Of a stretch of 49,199 nt of DNA, positions 25,540 through 33,077 are shown one piece after another; position 1 is the stretch's first letter; every line of letters starts with the position of its first letter. The position numbers and the translations under genes were made by a program. Under the pieces are notes generated by a model. The model had not been told where the DNA came from, searched no databases, and worked only from the letters and a program-made list of their open reading frames with translations. Source of the stretch: Hyphomicrobiales bacterium (lineage in GTDB: Bacteria > Pseudomonadota > Alphaproteobacteria > Rhizobiales > Kaistiaceae); assembly GCA_024222895.1 (NCBI GenBank), contig JAAEOR010001103.1:1-49199 (forward strand), written 5' to 3'.

Positions 25540-26490
25540 TCAGACCGGGTTCAGCCCCGCCTCGGCGCGGGCTTGGTTGATGTGGGCGCGAACGCCGTCG
25601 GCGAGCGAACGCGGGGTGAAGTCAACCTCGTCGATCAATCGCTGGCCGTGCTGCCAGTCGATGAGCGGCGTCGTCGGGCGGGATTCATCAAATGCGATGT
25701 CCGCATCCGGAATCCACTGGCGGACGGCGGCAACCAGTTCGTGGGCGGACGCGCAGGTGCCGCCGTTGTTGTATGCGAAATGGGCGAGTTCGGGCTTCAG
25801 GGACAGCCGGATGATTTGCTCGGCGCAGTCATCCTTGTAGATCCAGGTGTCGCGCGTGTCGGCCGGAAACGGCAGTTCGGCGGGTCGCCCCACCGCCGGG
25901 TTTGAAGCAAACGCTTCGGCCCAGAGAAGGGAGCCGCGCTTGCGACCATGGCCGAACACGATCGCCGGCCGGACGCAGGCGAAGCTGACGCCATGCTTTT
26001 GAGCGTACTTGTCCGCCATGAACTCGTTCAGGATCTTCATCGCGCCGTAGGTGAAGTGCAGGTCGGAGGGCGCGCAGAAATCGTCCTCGGTGACAGGCCG
26101 GTTGCCATACGGCTTCTGCGAACGGCCATAGACCGTTTCGCTGCTCGTAAACACGAGGCGTTTTAGTTTGTGGCGCACCGCCGCCTCAAACATGTGCGTC
26201 ATGCCGAGCACGTTCACCCGGACCCCGAGTGGCGGGTCAGCTTCGACCTCCGCGCTCATGAGGTAGGCGAGATGGACACAGTGGGTGATGTCGGGGTGCT
26301 TGTCGAAAACGGCTTCGACGGCGCCAGCATCGGCGACGTCCATCGCCTCGACGGCGGTGCCTTGCAGCCGCGAAGCGACGCCCATGTCGGCGTCGACCTC
26401 TCCGATCACGACGGGAATGCCGCGTGCCAAGAGGTTGTCGACGACCGACGCACCGATGAACCCCGTGCCGCCCGTGACCAGGAACTTCAC
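25540..26490 (-). CDS. NAD-dependent epimerase/dehydratase (extended SDR)
   Basis: A 316-residue extended SDR protein. It begins MKFLVTGGTGFIGASVVDNL (nucleotide-binding glycine motif) and has the catalytic Tyr/Lys pair in FTYGAMKILNEF with a serine in VFTSSETVYG. Members act on nucleotide sugars or on hydroxyl groups of small metabolites; the substrate is unknown. Its coupling with a MetE-like gene hints at a small catabolic module. The start is GTG at 26490 with GAGGGAAG upstream, overlapping by four bases (GTGA) the end of a doubtful 111-codon frame. Confidence 0.87.
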   Translation of the reverse strand: MKFLVTGGTGFIGASVVDNLLARGIPVVIGEVDADMGVASRLQGTAVEAMDVADAGAVEAVFDKHPDITHCVHLAYLMSAEVEADPPLGVRVNVLGMTHMFEAAVRHKLKRLVFTSSETVYGRSQKPYGNRPVTEDDFCAPSDLHFTYGAMKILNEFMADKYAQKHGVSFACVRPAIVFGHGRKRGSLLWAEAFASNPAVGRPAELPFPADTRDTWIYKDDCAEQIIRLSLKPELAHFAYNNGGTCASAHELVAAVRQWIPDADIAFDESRPTTPLIDWQHGQRLIDEVDFTPRSLADGVRAHINQARAEAGLNPV

Positions 26491-26822
26491 GTTTGCCTTC
26501 CCTCCTTCGAATCTAATCCTGAGTTTTCGAACCGGATTTCATTCAGCCGAAATAGGTAATCCCCCAGTGCGTTTATCGGAATGAGGATCGAGGATGGCGT
26601 AAAACCTTGCGTCTGATTCCCACAGAAAAACGCAAACGTCTCAGTCCCAGAGTTAACTAAAGTACAACTTCCCCTCTTTGAGTAGTATCCGGACCCATCC
26701 TCGGCTCCAAGAAATGCAGGGGGCGAATGGAGGCCGCCAAGACGGTATCCACATTTTTGTAGGAGACGCAGATCGAACCGATTCGGATTGACGTGTTGGT
26801 AAGTAGGTTTCTCAGTGCTCAC
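26487..26822 (-). CDS. Doubtful small ORF upstream of the epimerase gene
   Basis: An open frame of 111 codons with a GTG start whose stop overlaps the epimerase start as GTGA, which would fit translational coupling. Against it: third codon positions are far less GC-rich than in neighbouring genes, the ribosome-site-like AGGA touches the start codon, and no family is recognisable. It contains FFCGNQTQGFTPSSILIPIN. It could be an acquired gene of foreign base composition or simply open leader sequence. Confidence 0.22.
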   Translation of the reverse strand: MSTEKPTYQHVNPNRFDLRLLQKCGYRLGGLHSPPAFLGAEDGSGYYSKRGSCTLVNSGTETFAFFCGNQTQGFTPSSILIPINALGDYLFRLNEIRFENSGLDSKEGRQT

Positions 26823-26904
26823 TCCTCAAAGTTGGATGCTATTTTACACGGATAGCATGGAGACGGTCAGAAAACCTTGCTTGCGAATTCCCATCTGCCT
26901 TGGG

Positions 26905-27058
26905 ATGCAGTTGTCAACTGTATGCTCCACAAACGGCATATCGCCTGTGGATGAGAGTGGAAATCTGTGCGAACCGGCTGAGAATCAGTGCGAATCCGAG
27001 TGCCGATGAGTTCGGACTATTGTCGACGGGATGATTCCCACAGGAAACTTACCAATGG
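26905..27058 (+). repeat. Structured intergenic repeat, copy 2
   Basis: Second copy of the element at 24255-24410, same orientation, 2,650 bp away. In the first hairpin copy 1 has G where this copy has A, changing a U-A pair to U-G in RNA, so pairing is kept. The closing TCCACA/TGTGGA stem, its inner GGC/GCC pairs and the TTCC/GGAA hairpin are identical. A CTGA-GAA-TCAG hairpin here is weaker in copy 1. The two copies bracket the MetE-like/epimerase pair and the AT-richer 26.5-26.9 kb stretch. Confidence 0.8.
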
Positions 27059-27180
27059 CACGACACCCCCGGGTTCCCCGACCGCTGAGTGTTCAGCCGA
27101 AAGGTCGTGAAGCGAAGAGGTATCAGCTCAACCAGCTTCGCGGATATGATCGAGCAGTTTCACCTTCTGGACGACTGAGC

Positions 27181-27402
27181 ATGGTCCCGCGATATGCCAT
27201 TGTTGTTTTCTGGTCCGAAGAAGACGGGGCCTGGATCGCCGACGCGCCCGACCTGAAATCCTGTTCGACCCATGGCGAAACAGCGGAGGAAGCGCTTGCG
27301 GAGGCGCAGGTCGCAATCGCGGGCTGGCTGGAGGTGGCTCGTGAGCAGGGCCATCCGATTCCGGAACCTCGTTTCGGCCCGCATCTTGACGCCGCTGAAT
27401 AG
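27181..27402 (+). CDS. HicB-like antitoxin-family protein (solo)
   Basis: A 73-residue protein of the HicB/UPF0150 family: YAIVVFWSEEDGAWIADAPD, then CSTHGETAEEALAEAQVAI and a helix AGWLEVAREQGHPIPEPR. This is the partial RNase-H fold that binds and neutralises the HicA mRNA interferase. No C-terminal DNA-binding domain is present, and no HicA-like ORF with its conserved GSH motif was seen on either side. It may be an orphan antitoxin or regulator. The ribosome site before the ATG at 27181 is weak. It lies 120 nt downstream of repeat copy 2. Confidence 0.8.
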   Translation: MVPRYAIVVFWSEEDGAWIADAPDLKSCSTHGETAEEALAEAQVAIAGWLEVAREQGHPIPEPRFGPHLDAAE

Positions 27403-27416
27403 TTCCCAAAAGCCAA

Positions 27417-27445
27417 CCGCCGCCCGGAGGGGAGCCGGGCGGCGG
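27417..27445. terminator. Strong bidirectional hairpin between hicB-like and L,D-transpeptidase genes
   Basis: CCGCCGCCCGG-AGGGGAG-CCGGGCGGCGG is a perfect 11-bp GC stem with a 7-nt loop, 14 nt after the HicB stop and between two convergent genes. On the minus strand it is followed by TTGGCTTTTGGG, a modest T tract, so termination is most likely for the transpeptidase message and possible both ways. Confidence 0.75.
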
Positions 27446-27514
27446 TGGTGTAGGACTGAAGGGCGCTGCTAGCGGGGTTGGCTGGGTCGCGGCGCCCGAC
27501 GAGTGGGGGCTCGC

Positions 27515-27991
27515 TCAGTCCGTAACAACGATCCGGGTGTTCCACTTGCCGTAGGTCTCAACCAGCTCGAAGAAGGTCTCGGCGTTGCCCTGAGCAAGGC
27601 GGACGCAGCCGTGGGAGGCCGGCTGGCCGAGCTTCGAGACGGCGTTGGTCCCATGAACCGCATATCCGCCGACGAAGAAAACCGAGTGGGGCATCGGCGC
27701 GTCGTTGTACTGGCTGGACTTGTGGTCCTTGGAGAGCCACTTGGCGCGCCAGGCGCCGGTCGGGGTCTCAAAACCGGACTTGCCGGTGGAGACAGTCCAC
27801 GTGGCAGTGTGGCGCTTGCCGCGCTTGTCGGTGACCTCGACGAACATCATCTGCTGCGAGAGCGACACCGTTGCGACAACTTTGGACTTGGGCTTGAAGG
27901 CGGAAAAGAGACCAGCTTGGCTTGGTGTCGCAAAGCCGATCGCGGCGATGGCGAAAGTGGCGGCTGCGATGATCTTGGCGAAGGTCTTCAT
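27515..27991 (-). CDS. L,D-transpeptidase (YkuD domain), secreted
   Basis: A 158-residue exported protein: signal peptide MKTFAKIIAAATFAIAAIGF ending TPSQA, then a YkuD catalytic domain. The signature is intact, with YAVHGTNAV followed by SHGCVRLAQGNA carrying the catalytic cysteine. Such enzymes make 3-3 peptidoglycan cross-links or attach outer-membrane proteins to peptidoglycan. The ATG at 27991 is preferred because AGGGGA lies eight bases upstream; another ATG at 27997 is too close to that site. It stands alone between the HicB-like gene and the adenosine deaminase gene. Confidence 0.9.
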   Translation of the reverse strand: MKTFAKIIAAATFAIAAIGFATPSQAGLFSAFKPKSKVVATVSLSQQMMFVEVTDKRGKRHTATWTVSTGKSGFETPTGAWRAKWLSKDHKSSQYNDAPMPHSVFFVGGYAVHGTNAVSKLGQPASHGCVRLAQGNAETFFELVETYGKWNTRIVVTD

Positions 27992-28151
27992 TTTCATTCC
28001 CCTGAACTTGTCGGGCGCTGCCCGTGTCGTTCGATGACCTGAATATGGGCGAGGGTTGTCCGATGCGCAGTGACGGGTGTCACAAAGACAGGGTTCCGGA
28101 GTGACAACGGTCACATCCGGGCTCGGCAAAAGGAGAAGCAGGGAGATAGGT

Positions 28152-29132
28152 TCAGGCGGCCGGCAGCCTGCCGAGAAGCTCTCCCCGCGTCACCGGATCG
28201 ACGAAGGCAGCCTCGATTGCAGTGCGGGTGATCCGTCCGAGCGCCGATTGGCCGAGTGTCTGCACATCGCTCACCACCTCATATTCGTGACCGAGGGAGG
28301 TGTGGAAGAAGGGTGGATCATCCGAGTTGACGGTCACCCGGACACCGGCGTCCATCAGCCGCCGGAACGGGTGCGCCGCAAGATCGGGATAGAGCCCCAG
28401 GGCGACATTCGAACTCGGGCAGAGTTCCAGTACGACGCCCTCTTCCACTAGCCGGTGGACCAGTGCTCGGTCCTCGATCGCCCGCACACCGTGCCCGATC
28501 CGCGCAACCGCGAAATGATCGAGGGCTGCACGAACGCTTTCGGGCCCCTCGAGTTCGCCGGCATGGGCTGTCAGGCCGAGACCGGCCTCCCGGGCAATCC
28601 GAAAGGCTTCGGCGAAGTCGCCCGCGTGGTGTTGCGATTCGTCGCCGGCGAGTCCGAAGCCGGTGATCCGCGGATGCGGGTTTGCCGCCGCCCAGCCCGC
28701 CAGGGCACGAACGGGTTCCGGTCCCAGATGACGGATGCCGGTAACGATCATCCGGCCGACGATACCGGTCGCCGCCTCGGCTTCTGCGATCCCGTCGTCC
28801 AGACCGGCGACATAGTCGTCGATGGCTACCCCGTATTCGGCGGCGATATCGGGAGCGATGAAGATCTCGCCATAGATGGCGCCGGCGGCAGCAAGCGATG
28901 TGAAGTGGTCCAGGGCCAGAGCTCTGAAGTCGTCGCGTGTCCGGAACACCGACGATACTCGGCCATAGGCATCGAGAAAGCTGGCGAAGTCGTGCCACGC
29001 GTAGCCACCGCGCCGGTCGAGGAGTCCGTCAAGATCGACGCGGTACCGGGTCGCAAGCCGCTGCACCAGGGCCGGATTTGCCGCTCCTTCGATGTGGCAG
29101 TGAAGCTCGGCCTTGGGAAATGCTGACCTCAC
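28152..29132 (-). CDS. add: Adenosine deaminase
   Basis: A 326-residue zinc enzyme of the amidohydrolase superfamily, converting adenosine and deoxyadenosine to (deoxy)inosine. The zinc ligands His11/His13 lie in [13 protein letters not shown], the third histidine in [11 protein letters not shown], the catalytic His in [10 protein letters not shown] and the aspartates in [13 protein letters not shown]. Length and motifs fit adenosine deaminase better than adenine deaminase, though the latter is close. The start is GTG at 29132, overlapping the deoB stop by four bases (GTGA). It resumes the nucleoside-salvage theme interrupted after deoA. Confidence 0.92.
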   Translation of the reverse strand: MRSAFPKAELHCHIEGAANPALVQRLATRYRVDLDGLLDRRGGYAWHDFASFLDAYGRVSSVFRTRDDFRALALDHFTSLAAAGAIYGEIFIAPDIAAEYGVAIDDYVAGLDDGIAEAEAATGIVGRMIVTGIRHLGPEPVRALAGWAAANPHPRITGFGLAGDESQHHAGDFAEAFRIAREAGLGLTAHAGELEGPESVRAALDHFAVARIGHGVRAIEDRALVHRLVEEGVVLELCPSSNVALGLYPDLAAHPFRRLMDAGVRVTVNSDDPPFFHTSLGHEYEVVSDVQTLGQSALGRITRTAIEAAFVDPVTRGELLGRLPAA

Positions 29133-30349
29133 AGAAACGACGTGCCGTGCGGTCCGGGCGCCAGGCCCAGATGAGCGGCGACAGTTTCGCCGACGTCGGC
29201 GAAGGTCTCGCGCCGGCCAATCGGCCCGTCGCCCAGGTCCGGACCGAAGGCGAGGATCGGCACATGCTCACGGGTGTGGTCGGTCCCCATCCAGGTCGGA
29301 TCGTTGCCGTGGTCGGCGGTAACGATGAGGAGATCGCCGGGTCGCAGGCGGTCCTCGAGTTCCGGCAGGCGGCGGTCGATGGCTTCCAGTGCCGCCGCAT
29401 AGCCAGCCACGTCACGGCGATGTCCGTAAAGCGAATCGAACTCCACCAGGTTGGTGAAGATGAGATCTCCGTTTCCCAATCCGTCCAGCGCCGTGAGCGT
29501 CTCGGTGAACAGACCGTCGTCGTTGGGCGCCTTGAGAACCGTGGTGATGCCGCGATGGGCGAAAATATCGCCGATCTTGCCGACTCCGATCACCTGGCGT
29601 CCCACGTCGACACACCGGTCACACAGCGTCGGTTCTGGCGGAGGCACAGCATAGTCGCGGCGGTTTGGGGTGCGTACGAAGTTGTCGCGACTGTTGCCGA
29701 CGAAGGGTCGGGCGATGACTCGTCCGATATTGAGGGGATCGACCAGCCGCCGGGTGATCAGGCACAGCTCGTAGAGTCGATCCAGGCCGAAGCTGTCTTC
29801 GTGGGCGGCAATCTGAAAGACCGAGTCGGCAGAGGTGTAACAGATTGGCTTGCCACTCCGGAGGTGCTCCTCCCCGAGTTCCGCGATGATCTCGGTCCCG
29901 GAAGCGTGCTTGTTGCCCAGAATACCGGGGAGTGCGGCTTCCCTGGTCATGGCGTCAGTGAGTGCAACGGGAAACGTCGGGACCGTTTGCGGAAAGTAGC
30001 CCCAGTCAAACAGGACCGGTACCCCGGCAAGCTCCCAATGGCCCGAGGGGGTGTCCTTGCCCTTCGACACCTCGACGCCGTAGCCCCAGCGCCCTGTTGG
30101 TGGTCCGCCATGCCCCAGCGACGGGATCGGTGTGTCGATGGAGGCAGCGCAGGCCGGACCAAGGCCGATCCGGTCGAGATTCGGCAGGTGAAGCGGACCG
30201 TCCCGCAATCCGGCCCGATTGGCCTCGCCGCCGGCACAGGCTTCAGCGATATGGCCGAGGGTATTGGCGCCCATATCGCCAAACGCGCCGGCATCCTCGG
30301 CGCCACCGATTCCCACCGAGTCAAGAACAAGAAGGACGGCACGTCCCAT
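29129..30349 (-). CDS. deoB: Phosphopentomutase
   Basis: A 406-residue metalloenzyme of the alkaline-phosphatase superfamily that converts (deoxy)ribose 1-phosphate to 5-phosphate, joining PunA and DeoA to central metabolism. The first metal aspartate lies in [15 protein letters not shown], the phosphorylated threonine is Thr100 in [11 protein letters not shown], and the second metal site is in [19 protein letters not shown]. The ATG at 30349 opens the deoB-add operon, divergent from upp across about 250 nt. Confidence 0.96.
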   Translation of the reverse strand: MGRAVLLVLDSVGIGGAEDAGAFGDMGANTLGHIAEACAGGEANRAGLRDGPLHLPNLDRIGLGPACAASIDTPIPSLGHGGPPTGRWGYGVEVSKGKDTPSGHWELAGVPVLFDWGYFPQTVPTFPVALTDAMTREAALPGILGNKHASGTEIIAELGEEHLRSGKPICYTSADSVFQIAAHEDSFGLDRLYELCLITRRLVDPLNIGRVIARPFVGNSRDNFVRTPNRRDYAVPPPEPTLCDRCVDVGRQVIGVGKIGDIFAHRGITTVLKAPNDDGLFTETLTALDGLGNGDLIFTNLVEFDSLYGHRRDVAGYAAALEAIDRRLPELEDRLRPGDLLIVTADHGNDPTWMGTDHTREHVPILAFGPDLGDGPIGRRETFADVGETVAAHLGLAPGPHGTSFL

Positions 30350-30451
30350 GTTGGTCTCCGAGATCGCTTGCGCCCAAGCATAGGAGGAGCACCGGATTGT
30401 GGATAGGGCACGGGTTCCGGCGACGAACAGGGGACAACCACGCTTCAGCGA

Positions 30452-30470
30452 CTGCTACGCGTTGTAGCAG
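30452..30470. promoter_or_regulatory. Inverted repeat between divergent deoB and upp
   Basis: CTGCTAC-GCGTT-GTAGCAG is a perfect 7-bp inverted repeat in the deoB/upp divergent region, 103 nt upstream of deoB and 127 nt upstream of upp. The position suits an operator shared by both units. No nucleoside-responsive repressor gene is in the window. Confidence 0.4.
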
Positions 30471-30596
30471 GCTGTGGATGCCGGTTAGGTTAGCGCCATC
30501 AGGATCATGTAGTTGCTGGTGGTCCTCATGATTCCGGGTGCTGCGGGGGGTGGCAAACGTCGGGATCGGACCACTGGTGCAATCGGGAAGGGTTCC

Positions 30597-31226
30597 ATGC
30601 AAGACGTCACGGTCGTCGATCATCCGCTGGTCCAGCACAAACTGACGCTCATGCGGGAGAAGAATACGTCGACGGCGAGCTTCCGCCAGTTGCTGCGTGA
30701 AATCGCTCTTCTGCTGACCTATGAGGTCACGCGGGACCTCCAACTCACCAATACGCGGATCGAAACGCCTTTAGCGCCGATGGACTCCCCGATCCTTGAA
30801 GGCAAGAAGCCGGTCTTCGCCTCGATCCTGCGGGCCGGCAACGGACTGCTGGAGGGCATGCTCGACCTGGTGCCCTCGGCCCGCGTCGCCCATGTCGGAA
30901 TCTATCGCGATCCCGAGACGCTTGAACCGATCGAATACTATTTCAAGGCACCTGACGATCTGGCCGACCGGCTGGTGATCGTGGTCGACCCGATGTTGGC
31001 CACCGCCAACTCGGCCAGCGCCGCGATCGAGAAACTGAAGGAGCGGGGAGCCCGTGATATCCGCTTCGTCTGCCTGCTGGCGGCACCGGAAGGGATCGAA
31101 CGGTTTCAGCGCGCCCAGCCCGGCATTCCAATCTACACCGGTGCGATCGACGAATACCTCAACGATCACGGATATATCGTACCGGGATTAGGCGATGCCG
31201 GCGATCGGCTATACGGAACGAAATAA
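30597..31226 (+). CDS. upp: Uracil phosphoribosyltransferase
   Basis: A 209-residue enzyme forming UMP from uracil and PRPP. The PRPP loop reads [15 protein letters not shown], where most relatives have ATG-N-S or ATG-G-S; the alanine replacing that glycine is unusual but the surrounding motif is intact. The uracil site [16 protein letters not shown] closes the protein. GGAAGGG precedes the ATG at 30597, which begins [20 protein letters not shown]. It salvages the uracil released by nucleoside phosphorolysis. Confidence 0.95.
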   Translation: MQDVTVVDHPLVQHKLTLMREKNTSTASFRQLLREIALLLTYEVTRDLQLTNTRIETPLAPMDSPILEGKKPVFASILRAGNGLLEGMLDLVPSARVAHVGIYRDPETLEPIEYYFKAPDDLADRLVIVVDPMLATANSASAAIEKLKERGARDIRFVCLLAAPEGIERFQRAQPGIPIYTGAIDEYLNDHGYIVPGLGDAGDRLYGTK

Positions 31227-31252
31227 CTTCGACGGAACCGGGAACGCGCCAC

Positions 31253-32047
31253 TCAGCGGAACAAGTCGAAGCCGATACGACGGCTGATGCCGATGCCCGC
31301 TGTCCACTGATCCTTGCTCCCGGCCTTGACGATCGGGCTGTCGCCCGCGTCGCCGATCAGCCGGTCCCAGCTGCCGCGAAGATGTAAACGTGTCCGATCG
31401 TTGACCGCATAGGACAGCCGCGCCGCCACGCCGACCGATTCAAAGCCCCCGCTCGTCTTGTACTGGGCCAGGTTTCCCGCTGCGGCTTCTTTGGCGGTCA
31501 CACCATAATAGGTCTGCATGTAGTCGCTGGTGCCCCAGCTGGCCCGGGGCCCGGCCACCAGCAGAAGACGCGACGTCAACGGCGTTGCAATGTCGAGGCC
31601 GAGATCACCAACCTGGCCGTCATGGCCACCGAAGCCCTGTCGGACGGAGGCAAAGCCGCGAAACATGCCCTGGCGGGCTCCCGCAGCCAGCCCGAGCTCA
31701 AGCGAAGCGTCGATCTTCTTGGTTCCCTTGAGGCTGTTGTCATCGGAGGGCTTACGCTCGCCGTAGTATCCAAAAGACGGTGCGATAAAGAAACCGTTGG
31801 CGTTCCGGGTCTCTTGCTGGCCCAAAACCGGAAGAAAGAACCGGCTGAACTCGGCGATCGGGAATGGCACCGCGATATATTTGTCCGCGCCGGGGTATTT
31901 GGGTTTGGCAATCACCCCCACGCCGAGATTGGCTAGAAACTGCGGATCGCCGCCAAGCAGCGGGTCCTCGGCCATCGCTTCGCCGCCGGCAAGCGCCAGG
32001 CCAGCGGCCGCCAGGACGGCGAGAATGCGTGAGCGGCGCTTGGTCAA
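31253..32047 (-). CDS. MipA/OmpV-family outer-membrane protein
   Basis: A 264-residue exported protein: signal peptide from MTKRRSRILAVLAAAGLALA to GEAMA, then a beta-rich domain with alternating aromatic strands (VIAKPKYPGADKYIAVPFPI, ASLELGLAAGARQ, TAGIGISRRIGFDLF) ending in the C-terminal phenylalanine-rich strand of outer-membrane barrels. MipA-type proteins scaffold murein enzymes; OmpV relatives are porin-like. The start is TTG at 32047, because GGGAGAG lies just before it and a clean signal peptide follows; a TTG at 32089 is further out. Confidence 0.85.
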   Translation of the reverse strand: MTKRRSRILAVLAAAGLALAGGEAMAEDPLLGGDPQFLANLGVGVIAKPKYPGADKYIAVPFPIAEFSRFFLPVLGQQETRNANGFFIAPSFGYYGERKPSDDNSLKGTKKIDASLELGLAAGARQGMFRGFASVRQGFGGHDGQVGDLGLDIATPLTSRLLLVAGPRASWGTSDYMQTYYGVTAKEAAAGNLAQYKTSGGFESVGVAARLSYAVNDRTRLHLRGSWDRLIGDAGDSPIVKAGSKDQWTAGIGISRRIGFDLFR

Positions 32048-32206
32048 TAGTCTCTCCCGGTCGGAACAAACGCGATTGTGGGTACTCAAAGTTATTAAAT
32101 GCTATACGCCATTTCCCGCCGAAGCACGCGCGAAAAAACGGATCATCAGTCCATATTGCCTTCGGCAACCGACGAAAGCCAGTCGAAACCAGTCGCGGAG
32201 GAAAGA

Positions 32207-32971
32207 ATGAAGTATGGAGCCACCTACCCGAGCCTCAAGGGCCGCACGGTCCTGGTGACAGGCGGCGGCAGCGGCATTGGCCGGTCGATTGTCGAACATT
32301 TCGCTGCACAGGGCGCCAAGGTTGGCTTCATTGACATCAAGGCCAAGGAATCGAAGGCGCTGGTTGCCCGGCTCAAACGGCGCAAACAGAAAGCGCATTT
32401 TGAGCAGGCTGACCTGGCGGACATCGATGCCTTGCGCGCGGCGATCAAGGCGATTCGGAAGGCTCTCGGGCCGATCGCCGTGCTCATCAACAACGCCGCG
32501 CACGACGAGCGGCATACATTGCAGGAGGTCACATCGGAGTATTTCGACGAGCGGATCCGGGTGAACCTGAAACACCAGTTCTTCGCCATTCAGGCCGTCG
32601 TGGACGATATGAAAAAGGCCAAGAACGGGGCGATCGTCAACATGGGATCGTCATCGTGGATGGTCGCATTTGGCGGAATGCCTGTGTATACGGCGGCAAA
32701 AGCGGGCATTGTCGGGATGACCCGTGGCCTCGCCCAAGAGCTTGGCGAGCACAATATTCGCATCAATTCGATCGCTCCGGGGTGGATCATGACCGACCGC
32801 CAGAAGGAGCTCTGGGTCACGCCGGAGGCAATTGAGCAGCTGATGAAGGATCAATGTCTGCAACGGACCCTCGACCCGGCCGATATTGCCAGGGCAGTGC
32901 TCTTCTACGCTTCCGACGAGGCCTCGGCCGTTACCAACCAGAGTGTGGTTTTCGACGGTGGTTGGCTCTAG
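32207..32971 (+). CDS. SDR-family sugar dehydrogenase-like protein
   Basis: A 254-residue classical SDR. NAD(P)-binding TGGGSGIGRSIVEHF, NNAAHDERH, catalytic serine in VNMGSSSWM, and YTAAKAGIVGMTRGLAQELG are all present. The opening MKYGATYPSLKGRTVLVTGG resembles bacterial aldose 1-dehydrogenases for xylose, arabinose or galactose, and the downstream galM (mutarotase) supports a sugar substrate; this is inference. GAGGAAAG precedes the ATG at 32207. Confidence 0.88.
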   Translation: MKYGATYPSLKGRTVLVTGGGSGIGRSIVEHFAAQGAKVGFIDIKAKESKALVARLKRRKQKAHFEQADLADIDALRAAIKAIRKALGPIAVLINNAAHDERHTLQEVTSEYFDERIRVNLKHQFFAIQAVVDDMKKAKNGAIVNMGSSSWMVAFGGMPVYTAAKAGIVGMTRGLAQELGEHNIRINSIAPGWIMTDRQKELWVTPEAIEQLMKDQCLQRTLDPADIARAVLFYASDEASAVTNQSVVFDGGWL

Positions 32972-32987
32972 CCCCGGCTAGCCCCGG
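32968..32987. repeat. 10-bp tandem duplication at the end of the SDR gene
   Basis: CTAGCCCCGG is repeated twice in tandem, the first copy carrying the stop codon of the SDR gene. It looks like a simple slippage duplication. Confidence 0.6.
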
Positions 32988-33077
32988 CCGAGTCGGATTG
33001 GCCATACAGATCCCTTGGCTTTCGCACGAGCCGACCCTCTGTTATGACCCTTCGCCCTCGTTCACAGGAACCGCCCC

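Noticed and set aside
26815-27009. 64-codon plus-strand ORF across repeat copy 2
   Set aside because: The corresponding frame is not conserved in copy 1 (stops and frame shifts differ), while hairpins are, so the region is not coding.
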